A DNA stretch of 64,000 nucleotides, from the NCBI GenBank assembly GCA_020692565.1, contig JAIMKJ010000003.1, positions 21,793 through 85,792 on the forward strand, in the 5' to 3' direction. Each line of letters opens with the position of its first letter. The first letter of the stretch is position 1. Position numbers and translations under genes: made by a program. The notes under the pieces are model-generated. The model was given only the letters and a program-made list of their open reading frames with translations. It was not told the DNA's origin and ran no database searches. Below are positions 44,432 to 53,905 of this stretch, piece by piece. The DNA is from Thermomonas sp. GTDB taxonomy: Bacteria > Pseudomonadota > Gammaproteobacteria > Xanthomonadales > Xanthomonadaceae.

Positions 44432-45439
44432 TCAATACGCCCGCGAGCGGCAACACCGCGCGGAGGCACTCATCGGTCGGCCGAACTCGCTGTTGTTGCG
44501 GATGAAGCAGGTGCCCACCTGCATGTTGCTCACGATGTACGACCCCACCGTCGCCAGCTGGAAATCGCCGCCGGTGTTGCAGTCGATCGAGACGATCGAA
44601 TAACTGTCGGGACACGAAGCGCTGATCGGCGACGACAGGGCGTTGCCATTGATGTTCGCGGTGGTGCCGGCGTTGACGCAATCCATCGGCACGAAATGGA
44701 CCTTGGCTTCATCGAAATAACCCACCACATCGATGACGACGTGCGTGGTGGCGTAGGAATACAGCGAAAACCCGCTGTTCTGGGCGCCGAAATTCATTTG
44801 GCTTGCGATCATCTGATTGTTGACGATCTGCCCTGCGGCGTAGTTCAGACTTGCCGCCAACGGCCGTGGCTGCCCGGTGACGAACACCGTGAGATAGCCG
44901 GGCGCAAGCGGGTCGACCACCGTCGTATTCATCACCAGCGCCGCCGGCCCGGCGGGCAGACCGCAATCGCTGTCGCTACCGCCCTGCGATACGAACGACG
45001 CGCCAGTGCCGAGGAAGTCGCGGGTCTGATTCGCCAGGACCGCACCGCCCGCGAGCCGCGTGTCCGCGATGCGGCAAGGCGCCACCGGCGTGAAGATGTA
45101 GTCCTTTTCGAGCTCGCCCAGGAAGCGCGAGGCCGCTCGGGGCCGGTTCGCGTCCGCCACCGGCACGCCGAGCAGCGCGTCGTTCATTTCCTCGAACGTT
45201 CGCGCCCGCGCCGCATTTCGCAACTGCGCGATCGGAGCCTTCGAGAACCGCGGCACCATCTGCTTCGCCCAGGCACCGACATCGCGTCCGTACTGCGTGC
45301 GCACCACGCCCGACCATGTCATCACGATCTGGTACGTCAACCGCCCGCGCTCCGACCGGACCTTGTTGTCGGCGGCGGACGACAACGCGGTAATGCCGAG
45401 GAAAACCATGACGGCGGCGACAAGCATCAATCTGCGCAT
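44432..45439 (-). CDS. Secreted protein of unknown function with a PCRIADTR motif
   Basis: A 335-residue exported protein (signal peptide MRRLMLVAAVMVFLGITAL). The central domain contains FTPVAPCRIADTRLAGG, then LPAGPAALVMNTTVVDP, PGYLTVFVTG and VVIDVVGYF, a repeated-strand pattern found in large secreted proteins of several bacterial groups. The C-terminal third has several Cys (MDCVNAG, ASCPDS, IDCNTG, GTCFIR). The C-terminus ends abruptly in RSRAY and may be slightly altered. Function unknown, probably extracellular. Confidence 0.7.
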   Translation of the reverse strand: MRRLMLVAAVMVFLGITALSSAADNKVRSERGRLTYQIVMTWSGVVRTQYGRDVGAWAKQMVPRFSKAPIAQLRNAARARTFEEMNDALLGVPVADANRPRAASRFLGELEKDYIFTPVAPCRIADTRLAGGAVLANQTRDFLGTGASFVSQGGSDSDCGLPAGPAALVMNTTVVDPLAPGYLTVFVTGQPRPLAASLNYAAGQIVNNQMIASQMNFGAQNSGFSLYSYATTHVVIDVVGYFDEAKVHFVPMDCVNAGTTANINGNALSSPISASCPDSYSIVSIDCNTGGDFQLATVGSYIVSNMQVGTCFIRNNSEFGRPMSASARCCRSRAY

Positions 45440-45608
45440 ACAAGTTCCGTAATAGATGAGGGATTCAAACCATGAGAAGGGTTCAAACCATCAAGACTAC
45501 AAGATCGCGGCTTCATCCAGAATACCCGCCGGCATGGCGCTGGGCGGGAAGGCCTCATGCGGGATACGGGCGCAGGACGCGCGGGCTTGCGGTTCCATCT
45601 GTCTGCGG

Positions 45609-46385
45609 TCAGAAGACGAGCCGGCCTTGGCTGGCATCGATGCCGCCGGTCCATTGGGGCTCGACCGCCAACAGCGAAGTCGACACATCCGTGCAGGCCC
45701 CGAAATTGAATATCGCCGCTTCGCTGCCGCGGACGTTGACGTAACCGGCATCGGCCCACAGCCGGTAGTCCTTGAGGTACGGCGCGGGATTCGCGATGAC
45801 GTTGTAGTTGCCGAAGCACACCCGCAGCAGGCGTTGTTGCGGAAGCTTCGCCAGCAGAACGCGTTCTCCGCCGCTGGTTGTCGATTTCCGCGCCTGCCAG
45901 CCGACGGCGTTCGACCAGGGCAATGCGCCCAGACGGACGTAGTATCCGTTGACCGGCTTCTGCGGCCTGGCTGCGCCGCTCAGGACGATCTTCTTTCCGG
46001 AGACCAGGAAGCAACCGCCGGGCGCATGTCCGGCGAGTGCCGCGGGCGCGCCGGCCGTCACCACCACCCCGTCGGCTTCGATGCTGATCGGATAGCCTCC
46101 CGGCTCGGCCGCATCCACCCGCTCGCGGCAGATCAGGTAGGTCGCCGCTTCAGTCAGCGTGGCGATGACCGCCGAACGCTGCGTTTCGAGACGCCAGACG
46201 CCCCAACCGCAGTGGTTGTAGCGGTCGTTGACCGGCGAACCCGGCACGCACCCGGTGGCCTGGACCGAACTCATCGCACCATGCTCGCCCACGTCGGGAA
46301 CGGACTGCGCATGCGCGGCTTGCCACACCACGCAACACAGCGCGGCAAGCGCGCTCGCGCCACCGGAAAGCTTGCGGACGATCAT
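45609..46385 (-). CDS. Secreted protein of unknown function
   Basis: A 258-residue protein with a signal peptide (SALAALCCVVWQAAHAQS). It is Gly/Val/Ala-rich with several Cys pairs (TGCVPGS, NHCGWG, YLICRER, GGCFLVS, RVCFGNY, GACTDVS). The sequence NGYYVRLGALPWSNAVGWQ and the C-terminal QWTGGIDASQGRLVF suggest a beta-sandwich. No family recognised. It is upstream of the gene at 44432 on the same strand, with 169 bp between. Confidence 0.68.
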   Translation of the reverse strand: MIVRKLSGGASALAALCCVVWQAAHAQSVPDVGEHGAMSSVQATGCVPGSPVNDRYNHCGWGVWRLETQRSAVIATLTEAATYLICRERVDAAEPGGYPISIEADGVVVTAGAPAALAGHAPGGCFLVSGKKIVLSGAARPQKPVNGYYVRLGALPWSNAVGWQARKSTTSGGERVLLAKLPQQRLLRVCFGNYNVIANPAPYLKDYRLWADAGYVNVRGSEAAIFNFGACTDVSTSLLAVEPQWTGGIDASQGRLVF

Positions 46386-46566
46386 GGATTCCCCCTGGGT
46401 CTGGTGCGGACGAGCGGTGCTGGGCGGATGCGATCGATAGACAACGCGTTGGCTGCATCGCGTCCACGCGGCCTGTGCGATCGACGGCCGAACGGTATCG
46501 GGCTCCCGGGCATCCGCGACGCGAGAGACCGATTCGATTCCACGCAGCAGGGCGCCCGGCCTGCGC

Positions 46567-46992
46567 TTACGGCGCCTGCAACACCGCGCCGTCGGCGAGG
46601 ATGCGGTATTCGACCGACGACACCGCCAGCCCCTTGCCGTCTTCTTCCAAGTGTTTCACCTGGGCCGGCGTGAGTGCCTTGCGCGACAGCACGCCGTGGA
46701 CTTCGGCGCGACCGGCGCTGTCCTTGGGCACCAGGAAGGCGTGGTCGGCGAACATCACCCGCGCGGCCTGACCGTTGTCCTCCAGCACGATCCAACACCC
46801 CTTGGTCTGGCAGACCTGGGTGATGCGCCCGCTGAAGCGCGCGGGTTTGCCGGCATGCGCATCGAAATCGGCGACCGCCTGCGAGATCGGCGTGGACGCG
46901 CCGTCCGGCAGCGGCTTGCCGTAGGGCTTGGCGTCGCCGGCGTGCGCGGTCGCAGCGAGCGTGAACAGGGCGAAGACAGCGAACATGCGCAT
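46567..46992 (-). CDS. Exported DUF4920-domain protein
   Basis: A 141-residue protein with a signal peptide (MRMFAVFALFTLAATAHAG). The mature part contains the OB-like DUF4920 core: PARFSGRITQVCQTKGCWIV, LEDNGQAARVMFADHAFLVPKD and AEVHGVLSRKAL. The two Cys of QTKGCWIV/QVC are conserved in the family. Role unknown; often near metal or redox genes, but here it stands alone downstream of the c-di-GMP phosphodiesterase gene (101 bp). Confidence 0.82.
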   Translation of the reverse strand: MRMFAVFALFTLAATAHAGDAKPYGKPLPDGASTPISQAVADFDAHAGKPARFSGRITQVCQTKGCWIVLEDNGQAARVMFADHAFLVPKDSAGRAEVHGVLSRKALTPAQVKHLEEDGKGLAVSSVEYRILADGAVLQAP

Positions 46993-47093
46993 GGCTGGAA
47001 TCCGGTCGAGAGGAAAGGGGAGACAACGATAACGCCAGCGGGAGGTCTTGGCGACGCCCGATGGGGCGTTTCCCGCCCGTTCTGGGACGGTGC

Positions 47094-50000
47094 TCAGCCC
47101 GTTGCGGACGCGCGCAGGTACTGGATGAGTTCGTCCAGCGGAGCGGGCCGCGCGATATGGAAACCCTGCGCCATGTCGCAGCCGTTGCGCCGCAGCCATT
47201 CCAACTGCTCGGGCTCCTCCACGCCCTCGGCGATCACGCTCAGCCCCAGGCCATGCGCCAGGGAGATCGTCGCCAGGCAGATCGCCGCGTTGCGCGGATC
47301 GCGATGCACGTCCTGCACGAAACCGCGATCGAGCTTGAGGAAATCCACCGCCAGGTCGCGCAGGTAGACCATGCTGGAGAAGCCCGTGCCGAAGTCGTCG
47401 ATGGCGATGCACACGCCCTCGCGGTGCAATTCGTCTATCGACGCGCGCACGTCTTCCGGTCGCCGCATCATCGCGCTTTCGGTCAACTCCACCTGCAGCG
47501 CCTCGCGCGCCAGGCCGTAGGTCTGGCGGACCAGGCGCAACGTCTGCGGGAGCGAACCGTCCAGGAACTGCACGGCGGAAACGTTGACCGCGATGGGGAT
47601 ATCGCTGAATCCGGCATCGGCCAGCACGACGTGCGTGCGCGCCGCTTCGCTCAGCACCCATTCTCCGATCGGTATGATCAGGCCGGACTCCTCGCTGAGC
47701 GGGATGAACTGCGAGGGCGGAATGAAATTCCCGAAGGCATCGCGCCAGCGCAGCAGCGCCTCCACCGAAACGATGGCGTCGTCGGACAGGCGCATGATCG
47801 GCTGGAAATGCAGATCGAATGCGTTCGCCGACAGCGCCCGCCGCAGATTGGCGATGGTCGTCAGGCGGCCGCTGGCGTCTTCGGCCATGCGGGCCTCGTA
47901 CTTCATCGTGGGCGTGTTCTCGGCACGCGCCTGCAGCGCCGCCAGGGTGGCGTAGCCGACGACGTGCTCGGCCGACTCGCTGTCGTGGGTCTTGTGCGCG
48001 ATGCCGATCCACGCCTCGACGCGATGGCTGCCGCTGTCGGAGTCCACCGGTTCGGCGATGGCCGCCATCAGGCTGGCCACCATCGCCTGGACGCGCCGGC
48101 CATCCAGCGCCGCAACCACGAAGCCGCCCCCCGGCACATAGCCGACCTGTCCATAGGCGCCGCCGATCTCGGCCAGGCGCCGCGCGATCTCGCGCATGAT
48201 GGCGTCGCCGGTGCGCTGGCCCAGCGTGGGCGAGAGCAGTTCCAGGTCGCGCAACTGGACGTAGGCGACCGCGTAGCCCGCACTCCCCTCCGCGGCCGGC
48301 GCCGCATCGAGCCGTTCCAGCAGCGGCCGCAGCTTGAGCAGCCCGGTGTCCTCGTCGTGCGAGGCGCGCCACGCCAGGTCCTGCTCGTAGGCCACGCGCT
48401 CGCTCACGTCCTCGGCCAGCACCAGCCGCGCAGGCCGACCGTCGAAGCGGATGCTGCTGCTGTGGATGCGCACGTGCAGGCGGGTGCCGTAGCGGGTCTC
48501 GTGGATCCACAGCTGCGACGAGTCGCGACTCTCCACCGATTCCGCCACCACCGTCTCCACCGACGCGCGCACCGCCTGTTCGGCGTCGCGGGGCCGGATC
48601 TGCAGGATGGTCATCTCGAGGAACTCCTCCCGCAGATAGCCGTAGCTGCGGATCGCGGCGGCGTTCACGGCCAGGAAAGCGAGCGTCTCGACATCGAAGA
48701 CCCAGAAGGGCAGCGGATTGAGGTCGAACAGCTCGCGGAACTGCAGTTCGGCCTGCTCCAGCCGCGCCAGCGCGGCGCGGCGCTCGCTCACGTCCACGAT
48801 CGTGCCGGTCATCTGCGAGCGGCCCTCGCCGTCGACCACCAGCGCGCCGCGTGCGTTGATCCAGCGTTCCCCGCCGTCGGGCAACCGGATCCTGTACTCG
48901 GACTGGAACGGGGCGCGGCGCTCGTTCGCCCACTGGAATTCGAGACGCACGCGCTCGCGGTCGTCGTCGTGCATGCGCTGGAAGAATTCCTCCACCGGCA
49001 GCAGGCCGGCGACACGGGGGAATCCGAACAACTCGGCCGCTTCCGCAGAGGCATGCACCTGCGTTCCGCCTTCGTCCATCTCCCAGACGCCGGCGCGCGA
49101 GGCCTGCTGCGCCCGCACCAGCCAGCCTGCGTGCCGCGCCAGTTCGTCGTGGGTTTTCCGGCGCGCCGCCTCGGCGGCCGTCATGCGCCGCATCAGGTAG
49201 AGCATGCCGAGCCAGTACAGCACCACCGCGGACGCGGCGGTGACCGCGTAGTTGCGCCACGGCGCCAGCGCGTCGACGCGCGCCAGTCCGGCGGCCACGA
49301 CGAAGGGATAGTCGCTCGCCGCGCTGTAGCTGGCGAAACGGATCACGCGGTCCAGTTCGCTGGTGATCTCGCGCTGGAGGGTGGACCCCAGGGTCAGCTC
49401 GTCCGGCAAAGACACGGTCTTGCCGGTCTGCGTCGCTCCGGGCCCCTGCCGGGCCAGGATCACCCCGCCCATATCCAGGATCGTCACGCTGCCGGATCCA
49501 CCGATGTCCAGCCCTTCCAGCATCCGCTGCAGTTCGGTGGTGCGCAGCCGCGCCACCAGCCAGTTGCCGTCCAGCGTGCGCAGGGCCAAGGGCACCACCG
49601 GCTCGCCGCGACCGCTCTGCTGGAGGTTCCCGACCTTCACGCCGCCCGCTGTGCCGCTCGCCATGTCCTGCAGCGTCGCACCGCCGAACATGCCGCCGGG
49701 AAAGGCCGTCGGCGCGCCCGGCGCACGCATGCCGCCGTCGTACAGGGGCTGGCCTGCGGCATCGAACAGGGCGATGCCCTGCAGTTCGCCCTGGCGGGAC
49801 AGGACGCCGCGGATCGCGGCGGAGGGGTCCCAGCGGCTGTCGGCCGGCGATGCCGCATAGGCATCCACGTCTTCGGCCATACCGCGCAGCGCGCGCTCCA
49901 GGTTGCGGATCTCGAAATGCATCAGGCGATCCACGCCCGTGGCGACCGCCATGCTCTGCCGCTTCGCCGCGTCGATGCGCGACTTGCGATCCAGCATCGC

Positions 50001-50111
50001 CGCCGCCAGCAGGCCGAACGTGATCAGCAATCCCAGCAGGATGGCCACCGCGCGGACGACGGCGATGGGACGATCCGGTGTACCGGTTACCGCGGGCATG
50101 GTCATTTGCAT
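47094..50111 (-). CDS. Membrane-bound c-di-GMP phosphodiesterase (sensor-PAS-PAS-GGDEF-EAL)
   Basis: A 1005-residue protein. A membrane helix (about 17-40) is followed by an extracytoplasmic sensor of about 240 residues, a second helix (about 282-304), two PAS domains (about 320-570), a degenerate GGDEF (PGGGF near 659) and an EAL domain (about 755-1000). The EAL residues are intact: EALLRW, NVSAVQF, ELTESA, AIDDFGTGFSS, KLDRGF, AEGVEEPEQLEWL. So it should hydrolyse c-di-GMP, while cyclase activity is lost. The ATG at 50111 has AGGTAAGGGAAA upstream. The frame runs on upstream, overlapping the next gene, but without an alternative start signal. Confidence 0.92.
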   Translation of the reverse strand: MQMTMPAVTGTPDRPIAVVRAVAILLGLLITFGLLAAAMLDRKSRIDAAKRQSMAVATGVDRLMHFEIRNLERALRGMAEDVDAYAASPADSRWDPSAAIRGVLSRQGELQGIALFDAAGQPLYDGGMRAPGAPTAFPGGMFGGATLQDMASGTAGGVKVGNLQQSGRGEPVVPLALRTLDGNWLVARLRTTELQRMLEGLDIGGSGSVTILDMGGVILARQGPGATQTGKTVSLPDELTLGSTLQREITSELDRVIRFASYSAASDYPFVVAAGLARVDALAPWRNYAVTAASAVVLYWLGMLYLMRRMTAAEAARRKTHDELARHAGWLVRAQQASRAGVWEMDEGGTQVHASAEAAELFGFPRVAGLLPVEEFFQRMHDDDRERVRLEFQWANERRAPFQSEYRIRLPDGGERWINARGALVVDGEGRSQMTGTIVDVSERRAALARLEQAELQFRELFDLNPLPFWVFDVETLAFLAVNAAAIRSYGYLREEFLEMTILQIRPRDAEQAVRASVETVVAESVESRDSSQLWIHETRYGTRLHVRIHSSSIRFDGRPARLVLAEDVSERVAYEQDLAWRASHDEDTGLLKLRPLLERLDAAPAAEGSAGYAVAYVQLRDLELLSPTLGQRTGDAIMREIARRLAEIGGAYGQVGYVPGGGFVVAALDGRRVQAMVASLMAAIAEPVDSDSGSHRVEAWIGIAHKTHDSESAEHVVGYATLAALQARAENTPTMKYEARMAEDASGRLTTIANLRRALSANAFDLHFQPIMRLSDDAIVSVEALLRWRDAFGNFIPPSQFIPLSEESGLIIPIGEWVLSEAARTHVVLADAGFSDIPIAVNVSAVQFLDGSLPQTLRLVRQTYGLAREALQVELTESAMMRRPEDVRASIDELHREGVCIAIDDFGTGFSSMVYLRDLAVDFLKLDRGFVQDVHRDPRNAAICLATISLAHGLGLSVIAEGVEEPEQLEWLRRNGCDMAQGFHIARPAPLDELIQYLRASATG

Positions 50112-50289
50112 GTCGATATTTCCCTTACCTCGATGCATCCGTCGAACGACCATAGACGCCTGCATCGCACATGCACAAGCATCCTGGCGCTTTCGAGGCG
50201 CTTCATGGGTGTTCCGGTCATTCCGCAAGGCGCGGCGCGGAAAGACCGATATTCGCGGCCGACGCTGCGGTTGCGGGTGCGCAAGGTAT

Positions 50290-52116
50290 TCAAGCGATCG
50301 CCGACGCAGGGCCGGCCCGGTCCGCGGATCGAAGCCGGTAGGTGTTCCGGCCCGCCTGCTTGGCTTCGTACAGCGCAGCGTCGGCCACCGCCAGCAATGC
50401 GGCGGCATCGACCGGCTGGCGCGCATAAGCGCCTCCCAGACTGGTGGTGACACCCTGCGGCAGGCCGGGGATGACCAGGCCACCGATCGTCGTCACCAGT
50501 TTCCGCGCGACGACCTCGGCAACCTCGACGGCGCGGGTGTCTTCCAGCAGCACGGCGAACTCGTCGCCTCCGAAACGGGCGACCAGGTCGGTCGCACGCA
50601 CATGGTCCTGGAGCTGCTGCGCGAAGATGCGCAACACCAGGTCTCCGATCCCATGCCCATGTCGGTCGTTGATCTGCTTGAAGTCGTCCACATCGAGATA
50701 GAGCAACGCCAATGGCGATGCGTCGCGCCGCGCCAGGCGGGACAGCGCCTGGTCGAGCCGCTCCTGGAAATAGCGTCGATTGGCCACCCCGGTCAGAGGG
50801 TCGGTACGGGCCAGGCGCTCCAGTTCCCGGCGACTTTCTTCCAGGGCGCGTTCGGCCTCGATGCGACGCGTCACGTCCCGGCCAACGACGATGATGTCGA
50901 CCTGCCCCGGTTCCTCTTCTCGCAGGATCGGGCGGGCCGCCGCTTCCAGCCAGACGTAATGCCCCGCCTTGTGGCGAAAGCGATAGACCGAGGTCCGGAG
51001 CGCTTGCGCGTTGATGACATCGCCCAATTGTTCGGCGAGTTGCCCGCGGTCCTCGGCATGCAGGTACCCCCAGTCCCGCCCGAGCAGCTCGCCCGGTTCC
51101 CAGCCCAGGATGTCCTTGGCCGACGGCGAGATATAGAGCCGCTCTCCATCGGCGCGCATGTGCAGGATGATGTCGTGGCTGTAATCCGCCAACAGCCGGT
51201 AGCGATGCTCGCTTTGCCGGATACGCGCGGTCAGCCGGCGGCGTTCGGCCACGGCCAGCGCGACCGGTATCGTTATCAGGCAACCGCCCGCCACGTACAA
51301 CTGCAGCAGCGCGATGCGGCCGAACAGCCCGATGTCGGGCGGCAGCCAGATCGGCCCGTAACCCAGCGCGGTGGCGATCGACCCGATCAACGCCAGCGAC
51401 ACGATCCCGGCGCCCACCCCCAGGAAACGATGCCGGAAGGCCAGCAGCAACAGTGGCGGATACGCCATGAACATCACCGGATACTCGGACAGGAACACCG
51501 CGACGGCTACCACGCACAGCAACAGCAGGCAGGCCGCGAAACTCCAGCGCCGCCTGGCGCCGGAGAAGAACACCCCGATGCGCTCCCGCAGCAGCACCAG
51601 CGTGAACGTGGCCATGGTGACCATGCCCACGACGTGGGCGGCGTACCAGCTCAGCAGCGGCTGGAAATAGGCGCCGGAATGCCGCGCGGCGATCCAGGCG
51701 GGCAGGAGGCCGGACACCAGGCACGCCACCAGCGTGCTGGACGTGGCGAAGCCCCCCAGCGTCAGCCAGCGCTTGGGGTCGCTGATGTCCGGCACCCAAT
51801 GCCGCACGACGCCGGCGACGATCAGCACTTCGGCAAGATTGCTGAGACTGATCGCCCCGGCATGGAAGAGCGCGAAGCCGGAGAACAGATGCGCGGCAAG
51901 ATCGGCGGCGAACCCCACCACGACATAGCGCCACCACAGGGCCGTCGGCCGCGACGACAGCCAACCGGTCAGCAGGCCGTTGCCTATCCAGATCGCCACC
52001 AGCCCGCCGGGGCCCCGGGCCAGGGCCAGCGAGGCCCATGCCGTCAGCCCCACCAGCACGCCCACGGTCGCGAGTTCGGCCCAGAGCCTTTTCGGTTGGA
52101 GGGACGAATCACGCAT
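50290..52116 (-). CDS. Diguanylate cyclase with MASE1, PAS and GGDEF domains
   Basis: A 608-residue membrane protein. The first 300 residues hold about eight hydrophobic helices (MASE1-type sensor). A PAS domain (about 310-430; RYRLLADYSHDIILHM) is followed by GGDEF at about 440-600 with an intact active site RFGGDEFAV. The inhibitory RATD site precedes it by 5 residues (RxxD-N5-GGDEF), so product inhibition is expected. It makes c-di-GMP from two GTP. Start MRDSSLQPKRLW (52116). It is upstream of the phosphodiesterase on the same strand with 178 bp between, pairing synthesis and breakdown. Confidence 0.93.
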   Translation of the reverse strand: MRDSSLQPKRLWAELATVGVLVGLTAWASLALARGPGGLVAIWIGNGLLTGWLSSRPTALWWRYVVVGFAADLAAHLFSGFALFHAGAISLSNLAEVLIVAGVVRHWVPDISDPKRWLTLGGFATSSTLVACLVSGLLPAWIAARHSGAYFQPLLSWYAAHVVGMVTMATFTLVLLRERIGVFFSGARRRWSFAACLLLLCVVAVAVFLSEYPVMFMAYPPLLLLAFRHRFLGVGAGIVSLALIGSIATALGYGPIWLPPDIGLFGRIALLQLYVAGGCLITIPVALAVAERRRLTARIRQSEHRYRLLADYSHDIILHMRADGERLYISPSAKDILGWEPGELLGRDWGYLHAEDRGQLAEQLGDVINAQALRTSVYRFRHKAGHYVWLEAAARPILREEEPGQVDIIVVGRDVTRRIEAERALEESRRELERLARTDPLTGVANRRYFQERLDQALSRLARRDASPLALLYLDVDDFKQINDRHGHGIGDLVLRIFAQQLQDHVRATDLVARFGGDEFAVLLEDTRAVEVAEVVARKLVTTIGGLVIPGLPQGVTTSLGGAYARQPVDAAALLAVADAALYEAKQAGRNTYRLRSADRAGPASAIA

Positions 52117-52747
52117 GGCATCCCCCAACGCGATCACTGCGACGAACGCGATGACGCGCCGCGAGAGCGACGCCGCGCGCGTTGAATGCACGTCTGGGCT
52201 TTGTTTGCATCGTGCACCCCCGGCGATTCGGTCAGGTGGATCCATATCCCGGGGAATGATCCGGGGATGATGGTGCGGTCGGCGCCGCAGGTTCGGCGAT
52301 GGCGACCTCTGCGGCGAATGGCGAGCGAGATGCCGTAGCCGACTTTCGCTTCAACATCATGAAGCGGGATCCGACCCATCTCAACAACAGCATTCAGCCG
52401 GGAGCCATCTACAGCTTGTTGGAAACCGCACATCGTGCGTTTTCCATTTCGCGAATCCGGCACGCGCCCGGATGCGCTGCGGGCGACGTTGCGCGACGCG
52501 GTCGTTCCCGCGATGGGTTGCGCCCCGGATACTGCTTTTTTCACGATGGATTTTCGATTCCCGGGCTTCGTCGATGCATGGCGGCGGATTTCGGACGCCA
52601 TGCGATGCCGGCATCGCATGGCGCGATCGTGCATGGGCGCGGATGCGCATTGCGCATTGCCCTGTTCTCCCACGGTTCACCCGCGGGCCGCGGCGGGCGC
52701 GATGTGCGTGCTAGCGTCTTCGCTCACGTCACGCCCGGTGCGGCCGC
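52117..52747. other. 631-bp divergent region with a 28-bp perfect palindrome
   Basis: No supported gene; short open frames have no plausible product. The prominent element is the palindrome at 52596-52623. Promoters for the cyclase (left) and topoisomerase IB (right) must lie here. Confidence 0.5.
52596..52623. repeat. Perfect 28-bp palindrome
   Basis: CGCCATGCGATGCC (52596-52609) is followed immediately by its exact reverse complement (52610-52623) with no spacer. It lies 125 bp before the topoisomerase IB gene and 480 bp before the cyclase. A dimeric-protein operator or a cruciform-forming site is possible; there is no U-tract. Confidence 0.85.
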
Positions 52748-53812
52748 ATGCCAATCCACGAGCGCAAGCCAACGGATGCGTCGCCGGATACCGGCAAGCG
52801 CAGCGCGCGCACGGCCGGATTGCGCTACGTCAACGACAGCGAACCCGGCATCCGTCGCAAGCGCGCGGGCAAGGGCTTCACGTATCTGTCGACCACGGGC
52901 CGGCGCGTATCGCAGCCGGCCGTGCTGCAGCGCATCCGCCGCTTGGCGATCCCGCCGGCATACACCGATGTCTGGATCTGCCGCGATGCGCGCGGGCACC
53001 TCCAGGCCACCGGCCGCGACGCGCGCGGGCGCAAGCAGTACCGCTATCACCCCGACTGGCGATCCACGCGCGATGCCGACAAATTCGCGCATCTGATCGA
53101 CTTCGGCCGCGCCTTGCCGCGGCTGCGCCGGCGCCTGCGCGCGGACCTGCGCCTGCCCGGCCTGCCCGCGGACAAAGTGCTGGCGATCGTGGTGTCGCTG
53201 CTGATGGACACCTTCATCCGCGTCGGCAACGACGCCTACCAGCGCAGCAACGGCTCCTTCGGCCTGACCACGCTGCGCGACCGCCACGCGCGCTTCTCCG
53301 GCACCGGCAAGGCGCGTCTGAGCTTCAAGGGCAAGGGCGGCCTGCGCCACGACCTGCTGCTGGACGACCCGCGCATGGTCCGATTGGTGCGCGCCTGCCA
53401 GAACCTGCCCGGGCAGCACCTGTTCCAGTATCGCGGCGACGACGGCCGCATACGCCCCGTCGAGTCGGGCGCGGTGAACGGCTATCTGGCGAGCGCGATG
53501 GGCGCGCCGTTCACCGCCAAGGAATTCCGCACCTGGGGCGGCACCATGAAAGCCTTCCAGCACCTGGCCGCGGCCCCCGCACCGGAAGACGCATCGGAGC
53601 GCGCGCTGGCGACGATCCGCAACGACGCGATCCGCGAGGTCGCGGCGATGCTGCGCAACACGCCCGCGGTCAGCCGCAAGGCCTACATCGATCCCGCATT
53701 GTTTCCCGGATGGCAGGACGGCCGCCTGGCGCGCGCGGCGGCCTCGGCGCGCGGCGCGCGGCAATGGGAGTCTGCGCTGGTGCGGTTCCTGCGCGGCGCG
53801 AAGCGGGGATAG
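52748..53812 (+). CDS. DNA topoisomerase IB (poxvirus type)
   Basis: A 354-residue enzyme of the bacterial/poxviral type IB family. It relaxes supercoils by forming a 3'-phosphotyrosyl bond with no cofactor. Motifs: GRKQYRYHPDWR, RVGNDAYQRSN with GLTTLRDRH, KGKGGLRHD, KEFRTWGGT (catalytic Arg region), and the catalytic Tyr in AVSRKAYIDP near the C-terminus. Length is normal. Start ATG 52748 (MPIHERKPTD). The C-terminal 30 residues are Ala/Arg-rich. It is followed 93 bp later by the PhyH gene on the same strand. Confidence 0.93.
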   Translation: MPIHERKPTDASPDTGKRSARTAGLRYVNDSEPGIRRKRAGKGFTYLSTTGRRVSQPAVLQRIRRLAIPPAYTDVWICRDARGHLQATGRDARGRKQYRYHPDWRSTRDADKFAHLIDFGRALPRLRRRLRADLRLPGLPADKVLAIVVSLLMDTFIRVGNDAYQRSNGSFGLTTLRDRHARFSGTGKARLSFKGKGGLRHDLLLDDPRMVRLVRACQNLPGQHLFQYRGDDGRIRPVESGAVNGYLASAMGAPFTAKEFRTWGGTMKAFQHLAAAPAPEDASERALATIRNDAIREVAAMLRNTPAVSRKAYIDPALFPGWQDGRLARAAASARGARQWESALVRFLRGAKRG

Positions 53813-53905
53813 CGCCCCGGGCGGACACACGCCCATCCCCGGGCTGTATTTCCCGCGGAGGCCCGACGACACTATCGTCCTGCCCTCGACGGACCCGACA
53901 ACACC

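Noticed and set aside
47061..50450. 1129-codon plus-strand frame opposite the EAL protein
   Set aside because: Shadow frame; no recognisable domain, while the minus strand has complete EAL motifs.
52134..52673. 179-codon minus-strand frame in the cyclase/topoisomerase gap
   Set aside because: Arg/Ser-rich with no hydrophobic core or motif, and it spans the palindrome; no evidence of translation.
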